Origin: Rikenellaceae bacterium
Lineage (GTDB): Bacteria; Bacteroidota; Bacteroidia; Bacteroidales; Rikenellaceae
Reading direction: 5' to 3'
Assembly: GCA_015059925.1 (NCBI GenBank)
Contig: SUZL01000011.1
Location: 1 to 64,000, forward strand
DNA length: 64,000 nt
The position numbers and the translations under genes are program-made. Position 1 is the first letter of the stretch. Every line of letters begins with the position of its first letter. Positions 31,308-40,013 of this stretch are shown here, one piece after another. The notes beneath the pieces are model-generated. The model made no database searches, was not told the origin of the DNA, and was given only the letters and a program-made list of their open reading frames with translations.

Positions 31308-33773
31308 ATGGAAATCTCTTTCAATTGGTTAAAGAAGTATATCGACACCGACCTCTCGGCTGCGGAGCTGGCCTCGATCCTTACGGATATCGGTCTTGAG
31401 GTTGAGGATTTTCGCAAGGTGGAGACCATTCGCGGCGGTTTGCAGGGTGTAGTGGTCGGCCACGTTGTGGAGTGCTGGGATCATCCCGATTCTGACCACC
31501 TCCACGTTACGAAGGTGGACGTTGGCGCCGAGGAGCCGTTGCAGATCGTCTGCGGCGCGCCCAACTGCCGTCAGGGCCTGAAGGTGCTCTGCGCAACGGT
31601 TGGATCGGTGCTCTACCCCAACGGCGGCGACGAGGAGTTCAAGATCAAGCGCAGCAAGATTCGTGGCGTCGAGTCGCTCGGAATGTTGTGCGCCGAGGAT
31701 GAGCTGGGTATCGGATCGGACCACGCAGGTATTATGGAGCTTCCCGAGGAGGCTGTCGTAGGCACAGCGGCCCGCGACTACCTCAATGTCAAGGACGACT
31801 ATCTGATCGGTATCGGCCTCACGCCCAATCGCGTAGATGCCGCTTCGCATATCGGCGTGGCACGCGACGTTGCGGCCTACCTGCGCTCGCAAGGTAAGGA
31901 TGTAAAGGTGCAGCTGCCCTCGGTGGAGGAGTTTGCTGTCGATAACCACGATCTGGAGATCGAGGTTGTTGTCGAGAACCACGATGCAGCTCCCCGTTAT
32001 GCGGGCCTCACCATTACGGGATGTAAGATTGCCCCCTCACCCGAGTGGATGCAGAACGAGTTGCGCGCTGCGGGCATCAACCCCAAGAACAACCTTGTCG
32101 ATATTACCAACTACGTTCTTTTCGAGCTGGGACAGCCCCTGCACGCCTTCGATGCCGACAAGATCGAGGGTAAGAAGGTGGTTGTGAAGAACTGCGCCGA
32201 GGGTACGCCGTTCGTAACACTCGATGGCGTTGAGCGCAAGCTCTCGGCAGAGGATCTGATGATCTGCTCGGCCGAGCGTCCGATGTGTATCGGTGGTGTA
32301 TATGGCGGTTTGGACTCTGGCGTGAGCGACACGACGGTAAACATTTTCCTCGAGAGTGCATACTTCAATCCCGTATCAATCCGCCGCTCGGCAAAGCGTC
32401 ACGGCCTCTCGACCGATGCTTCGTTCCGCTTCGAGCGCGGTATCGACCCCAATATTCAGGTCTATGCGCTGAAGCGTGCCGCGCTGCTCTTCAAGGAGTT
32501 GGCTGGCGGTAAGATCTCAAGCGAGATCATCGACCTTAACCCCACGCCCGCCGAGGATTTCGTCTTCGACTTCTCGCTCGACCGCGCCAATGCGCTGATC
32601 GGCAAGGAGATCCCCGAGCAGACCGTGCGTACGATTTTCGATGCGCTGGAGGTGAAGATCCTCAAGGAGGAGGGCCGCGTTTTGACCGTTGCCGTTCCGC
32701 CTTATCGCGTTGATGTGCAGCGCGAGGCCGATCTGGTTGAAGACGTATTGCGTATCTATGGCTACAACAACGTGGAGATTCCGCAGGCCGTACACTCGAC
32801 TCTCTCGTATGCTCCGCGTCCCGATAAGAATAAACTCATCAACATCGCTGCCGACCATCTGGCCGCTACGGGCTACACCGAGATTATGTCTAACTCGCTC
32901 ACAAAGGCTGCTTACTACGAGGGCCTCACATCATACCCCGCCGAGCAGTGTGTGAAGATTATGAACCCGCTGAGCGCCGACCTTAACGTGATGCGCCAGA
33001 CGCTGCTCTTCAACGCTCTGGAGGCTGTCGAGCTGAACGTAAATCACCGCAACGCCGACCTGAAGCTCTTCGAGATGGGTAACTGCTATCACTTTAACCC
33101 CGCAATGGAGCAGGGCGAGAATCCGTTGGCACGTTACAGCGAGTCATACCGCATCGCCATCACCGTTACGGGCTTGGATGCCGCTCCCTCGTGGAATCAG
33201 AAGGCTTCGAAGGCATCGTTCTACACGCTGCGTTCGACCGTCGAGAAGCTGCTCCGCCGCTTCGGTATCGACCTCTACACGTTGCGTGGCGAGTCGTCGA
33301 AGAGCGACCTCTACTCTGATGCTATTGCCTACACGCAGGGCCCCCGCACGGTTGTCGAGATGGGTATCGTTGCGCCCGAGATTCTGCGCCGCTTCGACCT
33401 GAAGCAGCCCGTATATTTCGCCGAGATCGACTTCGACCTGATTGTTCGTGCCGCCAAGAAGCAACGCATCGCCGTTGAGGAGCTCTCTCGCTTCCCCGAG
33501 GTTAAGCGCGATTTGGCTCTGCTGGTTGATAAGGGCGTATCGTTCTCGGAGTTGCGTAACATCGCCTTCGCTACGGAGAAGAAGTTGCTGAAGAGCGTAA
33601 CGCTGTTCGATGTGTATGAGGGTGATAAGCTGCCCGCAGGCAAGAAGTCGTATGCGTTGGGCTTCACGCTTGAGGATAAGAATCAGACCTTGAACGATAA
33701 GATGATCGAAAAGGCAATGGCCAACCTGCAGCGTCAGTTGGAGGCGAAGGCCGGTGCCCAGGTCCGCTCATAA
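31308..33773 (+). CDS. pheT: Phenylalanyl-tRNA synthetase beta subunit
   Basis: 821 residues, the standard size. Domains in order: N-terminal with the tRNA-binding EMAP-like domain (about 40-155, VVVGHVVECWDHPDSDHL), B3/B4 editing domain (NPKNNLVDITNYVLFELGQP and HAFDADK), B5 (VPPYRVDVQREADLVEDV), catalytic-like core, and C-terminal ferredoxin-fold anticodon-binding domain (FSRFPEVKRDLALLVDKG-type block, here LSRFPEVKRDLALLVDKG). It pairs with PheS, whose gene is not in the window, as is common in Bacteroidetes. Full length and intact. Confidence 0.97.
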   Translation: MEISFNWLKKYIDTDLSAAELASILTDIGLEVEDFRKVETIRGGLQGVVVGHVVECWDHPDSDHLHVTKVDVGAEEPLQIVCGAPNCRQGLKVLCATVGSVLYPNGGDEEFKIKRSKIRGVESLGMLCAEDELGIGSDHAGIMELPEEAVVGTAARDYLNVKDDYLIGIGLTPNRVDAASHIGVARDVAAYLRSQGKDVKVQLPSVEEFAVDNHDLEIEVVVENHDAAPRYAGLTITGCKIAPSPEWMQNELRAAGINPKNNLVDITNYVLFELGQPLHAFDADKIEGKKVVVKNCAEGTPFVTLDGVERKLSAEDLMICSAERPMCIGGVYGGLDSGVSDTTVNIFLESAYFNPVSIRRSAKRHGLSTDASFRFERGIDPNIQVYALKRAALLFKELAGGKISSEIIDLNPTPAEDFVFDFSLDRANALIGKEIPEQTVRTIFDALEVKILKEEGRVLTVAVPPYRVDVQREADLVEDVLRIYGYNNVEIPQAVHSTLSYAPRPDKNKLINIAADHLAATGYTEIMSNSLTKAAYYEGLTSYPAEQCVKIMNPLSADLNVMRQTLLFNALEAVELNVNHRNADLKLFEMGNCYHFNPAMEQGENPLARYSESYRIAITVTGLDAAPSWNQKASKASFYTLRSTVEKLLRRFGIDLYTLRGESSKSDLYSDAIAYTQGPRTVVEMGIVAPEILRRFDLKQPVYFAEIDFDLIVRAAKKQRIAVEELSRFPEVKRDLALLVDKGVSFSELRNIAFATEKKLLKSVTLFDVYEGDKLPAGKKSYALGFTLEDKNQTLNDKMIEKAMANLQRQLEAKAGAQVRS

Positions 33774-33906
33774 GAAATTGTCAAACAAGGTGATTTTTGC
33801 GTTACGCTTGTGCTCAAAATGCTCATTTACGCCGAGTAAACTCCGCTTTTTCGCACGTCGCAAGCCTTAAAATCTCTCTTGTTATACAATTTCTAAATAT
33901 AGAAAT

Positions 33907-33940
33907 AAAGCCTGTCTGCAACCAGCAGACAGGCTTTTTC
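33907..33940. terminator. Bidirectional terminator between pheT and the LOG gene
   Basis: AGCCTGTCTGC at 33909-33919 pairs perfectly with GCAGACAGGCT at 33925-33935, followed by TTTT. It separates convergent genes. Confidence 0.85.
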
Positions 33941-35055
33941 TATCTAAATTCAATTATCGCCCGCTCGGCTTCTTCAGCCGTATCGGCAATCGAGAGAAGC
34001 AGGTTCTTGTACCGTCCCTCGGCCTGCAACTGCTCCAAGAGCGGATATACGGGAATTCGCTGCGACCAATGCTCGCGCCCAAGAAACACCATCGGCGAGG
34101 AGAATCCGAAGGTCTTGTAGTGATTCTGCGCCGCATCCTGAAACACCTCCTGCATCGTGCCCGCACTTCCGGGCGAGTAGATCACGCCGCCCTTGGCGAT
34201 GGCCAGCAGGCCATCCTCACGGATGCTGTTGTCGAAGTATTTGGCGATATGGCTGGCAAAAGGCGTGGCTGGCTCGTGGCCGTAGAACCACGTCGGAATA
34301 CCTATGCTGCAATACCTCTCCTCGCGCGGGAAACGCTCCATCACGCTGAAAGCCAGCGCCAACCAACCATCGTCCTCAAATCGCGGAGCGCTACGCAACA
34401 TCCCGATCGCCTCCCTTAGCTCCTCATCCTTGCGCCCTGCCATCCACGCGCCCAAATGTGTCGCCTCCATCGCTCCCGGGCCGCCACCGCTCACCATCAG
34501 CTTACCCTGCTCGGTGAGGTGCTTGGCCGCGAGTGCCACCGTGTGATAGACCGCCTCGTCGCGCCCTACGGCGTGGCCTCCCATAACGGCCACCACAGCG
34601 CGCTCGTCGTATTGCGCCAGCATATCGTGCAGCGCATCGCTTATCGAGTGATCGTGCAGCGAGCGGGCCAACGTCTCGCCTATGTCGGCTGCCTGCTTGC
34701 CCTGCGCGATGTAGTGCGCATAGACGCGCGAGTCGTAGCACTCAAGAAAGCTCTTCTCGCAGGCGGGATCGTAGCCCCGATAGAGCGTCGCGGCGGAGTA
34801 CATCTGCGCGGGAAATATCGTGTAAGGCTTTGGCAGCGAGGGAAAAACGTAGCAGTTGGCGTCAATCTGCGCCATCATCTGCTCCGGAAGGCGACAGCCC
34901 ATAAATATGCAGTCGGTGTAGCTGCTTTGGGCGGCCTTCTCGACCTCGGTAAAGTCGATATTCTGAAAGGCGTAGTGGCGTAACTGTCGCCCCTCGGCAA
35001 GAGCAAGCCGTAGAGCCTCCACACTCTCTATCTCTTTATAAATCATCTTTTTCAT
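33940..35055 (-). CDS. LOG-family (PpnN-like) nucleotide-binding protein
   Basis: 371 residues. The central Rossmann domain has the two LOG/lysine-decarboxylase-like signatures: VSGGGPGAMEATHLGAW and YSPGSAGTMQEVFQDA (PGGxGTxxE form with Ser for the second Gly). These motifs bind phosphate and act as nucleotide 5'-phosphate nucleosidase in PpnN and LOG proteins. An N-terminal extension of about 130 residues resembles PpnN-type extensions. It follows the GH20 gene by 3 bases on the same strand; the functional link is unclear. Confidence 0.8.
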   Translation of the reverse strand: MKKMIYKEIESVEALRLALAEGRQLRHYAFQNIDFTEVEKAAQSSYTDCIFMGCRLPEQMMAQIDANCYVFPSLPKPYTIFPAQMYSAATLYRGYDPACEKSFLECYDSRVYAHYIAQGKQAADIGETLARSLHDHSISDALHDMLAQYDERAVVAVMGGHAVGRDEAVYHTVALAAKHLTEQGKLMVSGGGPGAMEATHLGAWMAGRKDEELREAIGMLRSAPRFEDDGWLALAFSVMERFPREERYCSIGIPTWFYGHEPATPFASHIAKYFDNSIREDGLLAIAKGGVIYSPGSAGTMQEVFQDAAQNHYKTFGFSSPMVFLGREHWSQRIPVYPLLEQLQAEGRYKNLLLSIADTAEEAERAIIEFR

Positions 35056-35058
35056 ATC

Positions 35059-37224
35059 TTAAAGTATTGGGAAGACCATCGGCTCCTGCACCGTAACAAA
35101 ATCGGCTCCGTTGCCCGACTCGGTGCATACCACGCGCACGGCCTTGATTGCTCGTTTGGGGTTGTCGATCGCCGCGCCGCCATTCTTCAGCTCGCCCACG
35201 CGGGTGAATGTCTTGCCGTCGTAGCTCACCTCCATATAACCCGCATTGAAGATATATCGCGGCAGCTGCAGATTGCCCGTGCGTACCTCCAGTCGGCGGC
35301 ACTCGACGGCCTGCTCGAAGGTGTAGAGAATCCAATCGCCATCGCGACCTGTGCGCGAGGTGCGCGAGATGCGGCCATACCCCTCGGCATTGGAGTAGGG
35401 GAATCGCTCACTCTCTGTGATTGAGGATGTTATCTTGACCTTCGGCTGCAAGCGGCTAAAGCGTTTCGCTACACCCGCCTCGGGGCTATGCGCTCCGCCC
35501 GACCGTGTGAGGAAGGCGTATCGCTCGGGGTGGTCGGTCCTAATCGGCTGGGTGTAGAGCTGCTCGCCCTGCTCGCCGAGGATGGTGTAGTATATGTGTG
35601 AGCGGTCGTCGGTCGAGGCCGTGAGCACTCCATCCTTATAATTTACCGTCGGCGGGAAGAGTCGAAAATCTATCCCCATAGCCACCATACGGCTGTAATG
35701 GCTGTTCTTGAGTCGCGCATAAAACTCCTCCCACTCGGCACCCCTGCCGCACCACGCCACCTCGCTCAGAGCACAGATGCGGGGGTAGGTCTGGTAGTAG
35801 AGGAAGTCGTAATCGTACTCCAGACGCGAGATATAGGCCTCGCTGAAGAACGAAGCCTGCACGCCTGCAACGTGCGCCATCTGCTCGTCGGTAAACTTCT
35901 CAAAACCAAACGACAAGGGCTTCTTCGCGTCAAAAATTGCGGCCCAGTCGTGGCCCTCCTCGCGGCGCGATTGACGCATATCGAAGTAGAAATATTCGCC
36001 CGGCATCACCACCGTCCGATAGCCCTTCGACGTTGCATCCTGACACGCCTTCACGCTCTCCCAGCCATAGACCAGCGCCCCCTGCGGCAGCGCATTGCCA
36101 CGCGCAGCCTCGTTCCAGACGCCGGGGTGCTTGCCATACTTCTCGACAATGGCCGCGACGCGGCGCGTGAAGTAGTCCTGCAGCTCTCGCGCCTCGCTCA
36201 TTCCCTCACGACGCATCAGCGCCTGACAATCGGGGCAGCGCTCCCATTGCGAGGTGCTCACCTCGTCGCCACCGATGTGGATATATGGCGAGGGAAACAG
36301 CTCCGACAGCTCGCGTATGACATCCTCTAACAGAGCGTAGTTCTCCTCCTTGGCTACGCACATCACGCTTCGCGTGTCATACCCGTCCGAGGCCTTCAGC
36401 CCGGGCGTGTAGTTGCAGAGTACCTCGGGGCGCACGCGCGCTAAGTTGTGGCTGTGGCCCGGCAGGTCGATCTCGGGAATTATCTCGATGTTACGCTCGG
36501 CGGCGTAGGCAACTATCTCGCGAATATCCTCGTGCGTATAGTAGCCTCCGTAGTGCTCGTCCCAGCGACCATAACGGGCCGCTACGGGCGAATCCACACC
36601 GCGAAAACCTCCCACCTCGGCAAGTTCGGGGTGCGATTTTATCTCCACACGCCACCCCTCGTCGTCGGATAGGTGCAGGTGCAGATGATTGATCTTGTGA
36701 TGCGCGAGATTTGAGATAAATCTCTTCACTTTCTCCTTATCCATCCACGTTCGGCAGACGTCGAGCATAAAGCCTCGGTACTCAAATCGCGGCCGATCCT
36801 CGATGTGGCAGGCCGTCAGCATCGCGGGTAGCGCCACATCGCCCGAATATACGGTCGATGGGAGCAACTGCAGCAGCGTCTCGATTCCGTTGTGCAGGCC
36901 CGCCGCCGATCCGCCCTCGATCGTAATGCCCTGCTGCGAAATATCCAAAAAATACTCCTCCTCGGACAAATTTTTATTTGTGCTAAGCACAATATCGCCC
37001 GCCGAAGCTCCGTTATATTCCCGAATCTGGAGCGGGAGATGCTCGGCCAGATAATTTGCCGAGGAGCGGAGTCCCTGATAGTGTGTAATCTTAGTTGTTG
37101 TTAGTATGGTAAAGACTCCGTTCCTTTTTTCATATTTCAGCGGTGTGGGAATAATATCTACAGCCCACGACTCCAACACCACGAAAGCCATCACGGCAGC
37201 CGCAAAAAGTCGAAAATATCTCAT
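35059..37224 (-). CDS. Beta-N-acetylhexosaminidase, GH20
   Basis: 721 residues with a signal peptide (MRYFRLFAAAVMAFVVLESWA), so periplasmic or secreted. An N-terminal GH20b domain is followed by the TIM barrel with RGFMLDVCRTWMD, HLHLSDDEGWRVEI and the catalytic pair Asp320-Glu321 in HIGGDEVST; substrate-assisted hydrolysis of terminal GlcNAc or GalNAc is expected. The last 140 residues (DGDWILYTFEQAVECRRLEV, then GKTFTRVGE) fit an F5/8 type C-like carbohydrate-binding module. Likely role: mucin or host-glycan use. It is the first gene of a two-gene unit. Confidence 0.93.
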   Translation of the reverse strand: MRYFRLFAAAVMAFVVLESWAVDIIPTPLKYEKRNGVFTILTTTKITHYQGLRSSANYLAEHLPLQIREYNGASAGDIVLSTNKNLSEEEYFLDISQQGITIEGGSAAGLHNGIETLLQLLPSTVYSGDVALPAMLTACHIEDRPRFEYRGFMLDVCRTWMDKEKVKRFISNLAHHKINHLHLHLSDDEGWRVEIKSHPELAEVGGFRGVDSPVAARYGRWDEHYGGYYTHEDIREIVAYAAERNIEIIPEIDLPGHSHNLARVRPEVLCNYTPGLKASDGYDTRSVMCVAKEENYALLEDVIRELSELFPSPYIHIGGDEVSTSQWERCPDCQALMRREGMSEARELQDYFTRRVAAIVEKYGKHPGVWNEAARGNALPQGALVYGWESVKACQDATSKGYRTVVMPGEYFYFDMRQSRREEGHDWAAIFDAKKPLSFGFEKFTDEQMAHVAGVQASFFSEAYISRLEYDYDFLYYQTYPRICALSEVAWCGRGAEWEEFYARLKNSHYSRMVAMGIDFRLFPPTVNYKDGVLTASTDDRSHIYYTILGEQGEQLYTQPIRTDHPERYAFLTRSGGAHSPEAGVAKRFSRLQPKVKITSSITESERFPYSNAEGYGRISRTSRTGRDGDWILYTFEQAVECRRLEVRTGNLQLPRYIFNAGYMEVSYDGKTFTRVGELKNGGAAIDNPKRAIKAVRVVCTESGNGADFVTVQEPMVFPIL

Positions 37225-37246
37225 AAAGCAGAAAAATTATTGGTAA

Positions 37247-37254
37247 CAAAGTTA
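37247..37254 (-). promoter_or_regulatory. -7 box for the GH20-LOG genes
   Basis: TAACTTTG on the minus strand fits TAnnTTTG, about 22 bases before the ATG at 37224. Confidence 0.5.
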
Positions 37255-37274
37255 ATATTTTCAAACGAAAATCA

Positions 37275-37282
37275 TAACTTTG
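37275..37282 (+). promoter_or_regulatory. -7 box for mazG
   Basis: TAACTTTG fits TAnnTTTG, 23 bases before the ATG at 37306. It is divergent from the GH20 promoter, the two boxes being only about 20 bases apart. Confidence 0.5.
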
Positions 37283-37305
37283 TAAAAATATAATTTAATC
37301 CAACG

Positions 37306-38082
37306 ATGAATTACGACAAGAAACTCAAAGCTGCCGAGCGACTGCTGGAGGTTATGGATACCCTGCGCGAGAAGTGCCCGTGGGACCGCGAACAGACCAT
37401 CGAGTCGCTGCGCAACAACACTATAGAAGAGACCTACGAATTGGCCGATGCCATTGCCGACCAGAATATGGACGGCATAAAGGAGGAGCTGGGCGATTTG
37501 TTGCTGCACGTTGTCTTCTACTCGAAATTGGGCGAGGAGCAGGGTGCCTTCGACTTTGCCGATGTGGCTGATGCCGAGTGCGATAAACTCATCTACCGCC
37601 ATCCCCACGTCTATAGCGACATCCACGCCGATACCCCTGCGGAGGTGATGCAGAATTGGGAGGAGCTGAAGCTGCGCAAGAAGAAGCGTCAGGGCGGAAT
37701 CTTGGGCGGTGTGCCGCGCTCGCTGCCCGCAATGGTCAAAGCCTTCCGTGTGGGCGAGAAGGCCGCCTCGTCGGGTTTTGATTGGGAGAAGAAGGAGGAC
37801 GTATGGGCCAAGGTCAAGGAGGAGATTGCCGAGGTCGAGACTGAGATGGCGCGCGGCGATAGGGAGCGCACCTTCGACGAGGTGGGCGATCTGTTCTTCT
37901 CGCTCATTAATATGTGCCGTCTGTACGGTATCGACCCCGAGCTGGCACTCGAGAAGACCAACAAGAAGTTTATCTCGCGCTTCCAGCATATGGAGGCCGA
38001 GGCCGACGGCCGCCTCTTCACGGAGATGACCGCCGAGGAGCTGGACGTGTTGTGGTGCAACGCAAAGAAGCAGGAGCGATAA
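37306..38082 (+). CDS. mazG: Nucleoside triphosphate pyrophosphohydrolase MazG
   Basis: 258 residues, the two-domain MazG. It hydrolyses NTPs to NMP and pyrophosphate, cleaning the nucleotide pool. The first MazG domain has CPWDREQT, EETYELADAI and EELGDLLLHVVF; the second has KEEIAEVETEM and DEVGDLFFSLINMCR. Metal-binding Glu/Asp residues of the ExxE-ExxD pattern are present in both. The next gene starts one base after its stop. Confidence 0.95.
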   Translation: MNYDKKLKAAERLLEVMDTLREKCPWDREQTIESLRNNTIEETYELADAIADQNMDGIKEELGDLLLHVVFYSKLGEEQGAFDFADVADAECDKLIYRHPHVYSDIHADTPAEVMQNWEELKLRKKKRQGGILGGVPRSLPAMVKAFRVGEKAASSGFDWEKKEDVWAKVKEEIAEVETEMARGDRERTFDEVGDLFFSLINMCRLYGIDPELALEKTNKKFISRFQHMEAEADGRLFTEMTAEELDVLWCNAKKQER

Positions 38083-38083
38083 T

Positions 38084-39325
38084 ATGCGATGCGTGGCCAC
38101 AATATTAGTACTCCTAATAGCTGCTATGCTCAGCATCTCCTGCTCGGGCGCAAAGGGCAAGGAGGCAAAAGAGGAGTTGCCGCAGACTCTTGAGCAGGAG
38201 GCTGCGCCGCGCCCGCTGCCCGATGGTGCCGTTGCGTTTGACTATGCGGGACATTTGTATTTCGATGTCGTGCTACGCGATACGATCCCCGCGCGGATGA
38301 TTTTCGATACGGGTAACACCAATATATTGTTCGACACGCAGTTCTTCAAAGATCACTTCGCACCCTCTCCAACCCTGCAACGCACTCTGATTCAGGGTAC
38401 GGGCAACAGCTTGGAAGCAGCCTACCGCGATGTGGCCGAGTGGGAGTATAGCGTCGGGGCAACCACTATCACCGAGCAGGGCGCAACGGTATTGGATTTG
38501 CGCAAGATTCTCGGCTATCAGGTCGATGGAATGTTCGGTATGGAGTTTATGCGTGGCCGACGGGTGGAGTTTAACTATGCCGACGGCTATATGCTCCTCC
38601 TGCCCCAAGAGGCCGCACCTGACGAGGGTTACATCTGCGTAAAGTGCAAGTGGCTCGACCAGCGAGCGGCAAGAATGGTGATGCCGCTGAGTATAAAAAT
38701 TAACGACGGGCTGTCGCTTGACGGCAACTTCCTCGTCGATATGGGTTCGAGCGGCAGCGTAAGTATTAACAGTAGTTTGGTCGCAAAGTTGAGGCTAAAT
38801 AGCGTTCTTACCGATGTGAGAAAGAAGATTTACGATACGGGCGGCGTAGGCGGCTCGCGCACCGATTACATCTTCACGGCCGACCGAGTGTCGGTTGCCG
38901 GAACCGATCTTCTCAACGTGAGGATGAATTATTCGGGCAACACGCAGGGTATGATGGCGAGCGACAGCTACGATGGCCTTGTCGGTAATGGTCTGCTGGA
39001 GCATTTCGATGTTATAATCGACTTTGCCAAGTGCGAGATATGGTTGCGCCCCAACCGCAATTTCAACTCTGCGAAGCGTTACAATTCGGGTATGACCTTA
39101 ACGCCGCAGGCCGATGGCTGGATTGTAAACGGACTGCTCGAGGGCGGCAATGCCCAGCTTTCGGGCCTTCGTCGAGGTGATTTGATAACCTCGATAAACG
39201 GTCTAAAGCCCAACGAGGTTGATATTAAGCGCCTTAAGGCGATGGATGCCTCTGCCGAGGAGTGGTCGTTGGAGGTAAAACGAGGCGATGCGACCTCGCG
39301 GATTAAATTTGAAAAGGAGGAGTAA
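38084..39325 (+). CDS. Lipoprotein with retropepsin-like aspartyl protease and PDZ domains
   Basis: 413 residues. The lipoprotein signal is MRCVATILVLLIAAMLSISC. Two pepsin-like half-domains follow: the first has MIFDTGNTNILFD (DTG-type), the second FLVDMGSSGSVSIN, where the expected DTG reads DMG. The C-terminal 90 residues are a PDZ domain (SGLRRGDLITSINGLKP). The family is common in Bacteroidetes as periplasmic aspartyl protease/PDZ proteins; targets are not known. Whether the D-M-G variant is active cannot be judged by eye. It follows mazG with one base between them. Confidence 0.85.
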   Translation: MRCVATILVLLIAAMLSISCSGAKGKEAKEELPQTLEQEAAPRPLPDGAVAFDYAGHLYFDVVLRDTIPARMIFDTGNTNILFDTQFFKDHFAPSPTLQRTLIQGTGNSLEAAYRDVAEWEYSVGATTITEQGATVLDLRKILGYQVDGMFGMEFMRGRRVEFNYADGYMLLLPQEAAPDEGYICVKCKWLDQRAARMVMPLSIKINDGLSLDGNFLVDMGSSGSVSINSSLVAKLRLNSVLTDVRKKIYDTGGVGGSRTDYIFTADRVSVAGTDLLNVRMNYSGNTQGMMASDSYDGLVGNGLLEHFDVIIDFAKCEIWLRPNRNFNSAKRYNSGMTLTPQADGWIVNGLLEGGNAQLSGLRRGDLITSINGLKPNEVDIKRLKAMDASAEEWSLEVKRGDATSRIKFEKEE

Positions 39326-39371
39326 CGCAGTGATTTTCACTGTCGCACCCACAAAGATAATTTTGAATTTT

Positions 39372-39379
39372 TAATTTTG
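39372..39379 (+). promoter_or_regulatory. -7 box for the carbonic anhydrase gene
   Basis: TAATTTTG fits TAnnTTTG, 20 bases before the ATG at 39399; the leader would be very short. Confidence 0.35.
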
Positions 39380-39398
39380 CATTTTGAATTTATAAGCT

Positions 39399-39932
39399 AT
39401 GGCTATAATTAAGGAAGTAAGAGGACACAAGCCCTCAATCGGAGAGAATACATTTTTGGCCGACACGGCGGTGATCATCGGCGACACGACCATCGGCCGC
39501 GACTGCTCGATTTGGTTTGGCGCAGTTCTGCGTGGCGATGTGAACAAGATCACCATCGGCGACCGCACCAACATTCAGGACGGAGCCGTCATCCACACCC
39601 TCTACGACAAGTCGCCCAAACCCTCGCAGACGCACATCGGCAACGACGTATCGGTCGGCCACAATGCCACGATTCACGGCGCTACGATCGGCGATAGCGT
39701 GCTGATCGGTATGGGTGCGACGATCCTCGATAACGCCGTTGTTCCCGAGGGTTGCATCATCGCGGCCAACGCCCTTGTCTTGTCAAATGCGCAGCTCGAG
39801 CCCAACTCGGTCTATGCAGGCGTGCCTGCCAAGAAGGTGAAGGAGATCACGCCCGAGCAGCGTGAGACCATCGTCAAGCGCACCGCCCGCGACTACCAGC
39901 TCTACGCCTCGTGGTATAAAGAGGAGGAGTAG
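39399..39932 (+). CDS. Gamma-carbonic anhydrase family protein
   Basis: 177 residues, a left-handed beta-helix of hexapeptide repeats (for example IGDTTIGRDCSIWFGAVLRG). The metal-site residues are kept: His in GAVIHTLY, then HNATIH further on, in the spacing of gamma-type carbonic anhydrases (CaiE/PaaY/YrdA group). It forms a trimer in known relatives. Activity could be CO2 hydration or an acyltransferase-like role; sequence alone does not decide. It stands alone before the two-component pair. Confidence 0.88.
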   Translation: MAIIKEVRGHKPSIGENTFLADTAVIIGDTTIGRDCSIWFGAVLRGDVNKITIGDRTNIQDGAVIHTLYDKSPKPSQTHIGNDVSVGHNATIHGATIGDSVLIGMGATILDNAVVPEGCIIAANALVLSNAQLEPNSVYAGVPAKKVKEITPEQRETIVKRTARDYQLYASWYKEEE

Positions 39933-40013
39933 CCTCCGATAGCCGACCTATTGCCCGAGACAACCTAACTCCATACGAAAACCTGCCCTCAAGAAACTTA
40001 AAACTCGGACACT

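Noticed and set aside
37261..38160. A 299-codon open frame on the minus strand
   Set aside because: Antisense to mazG, which shows both MazG domains.
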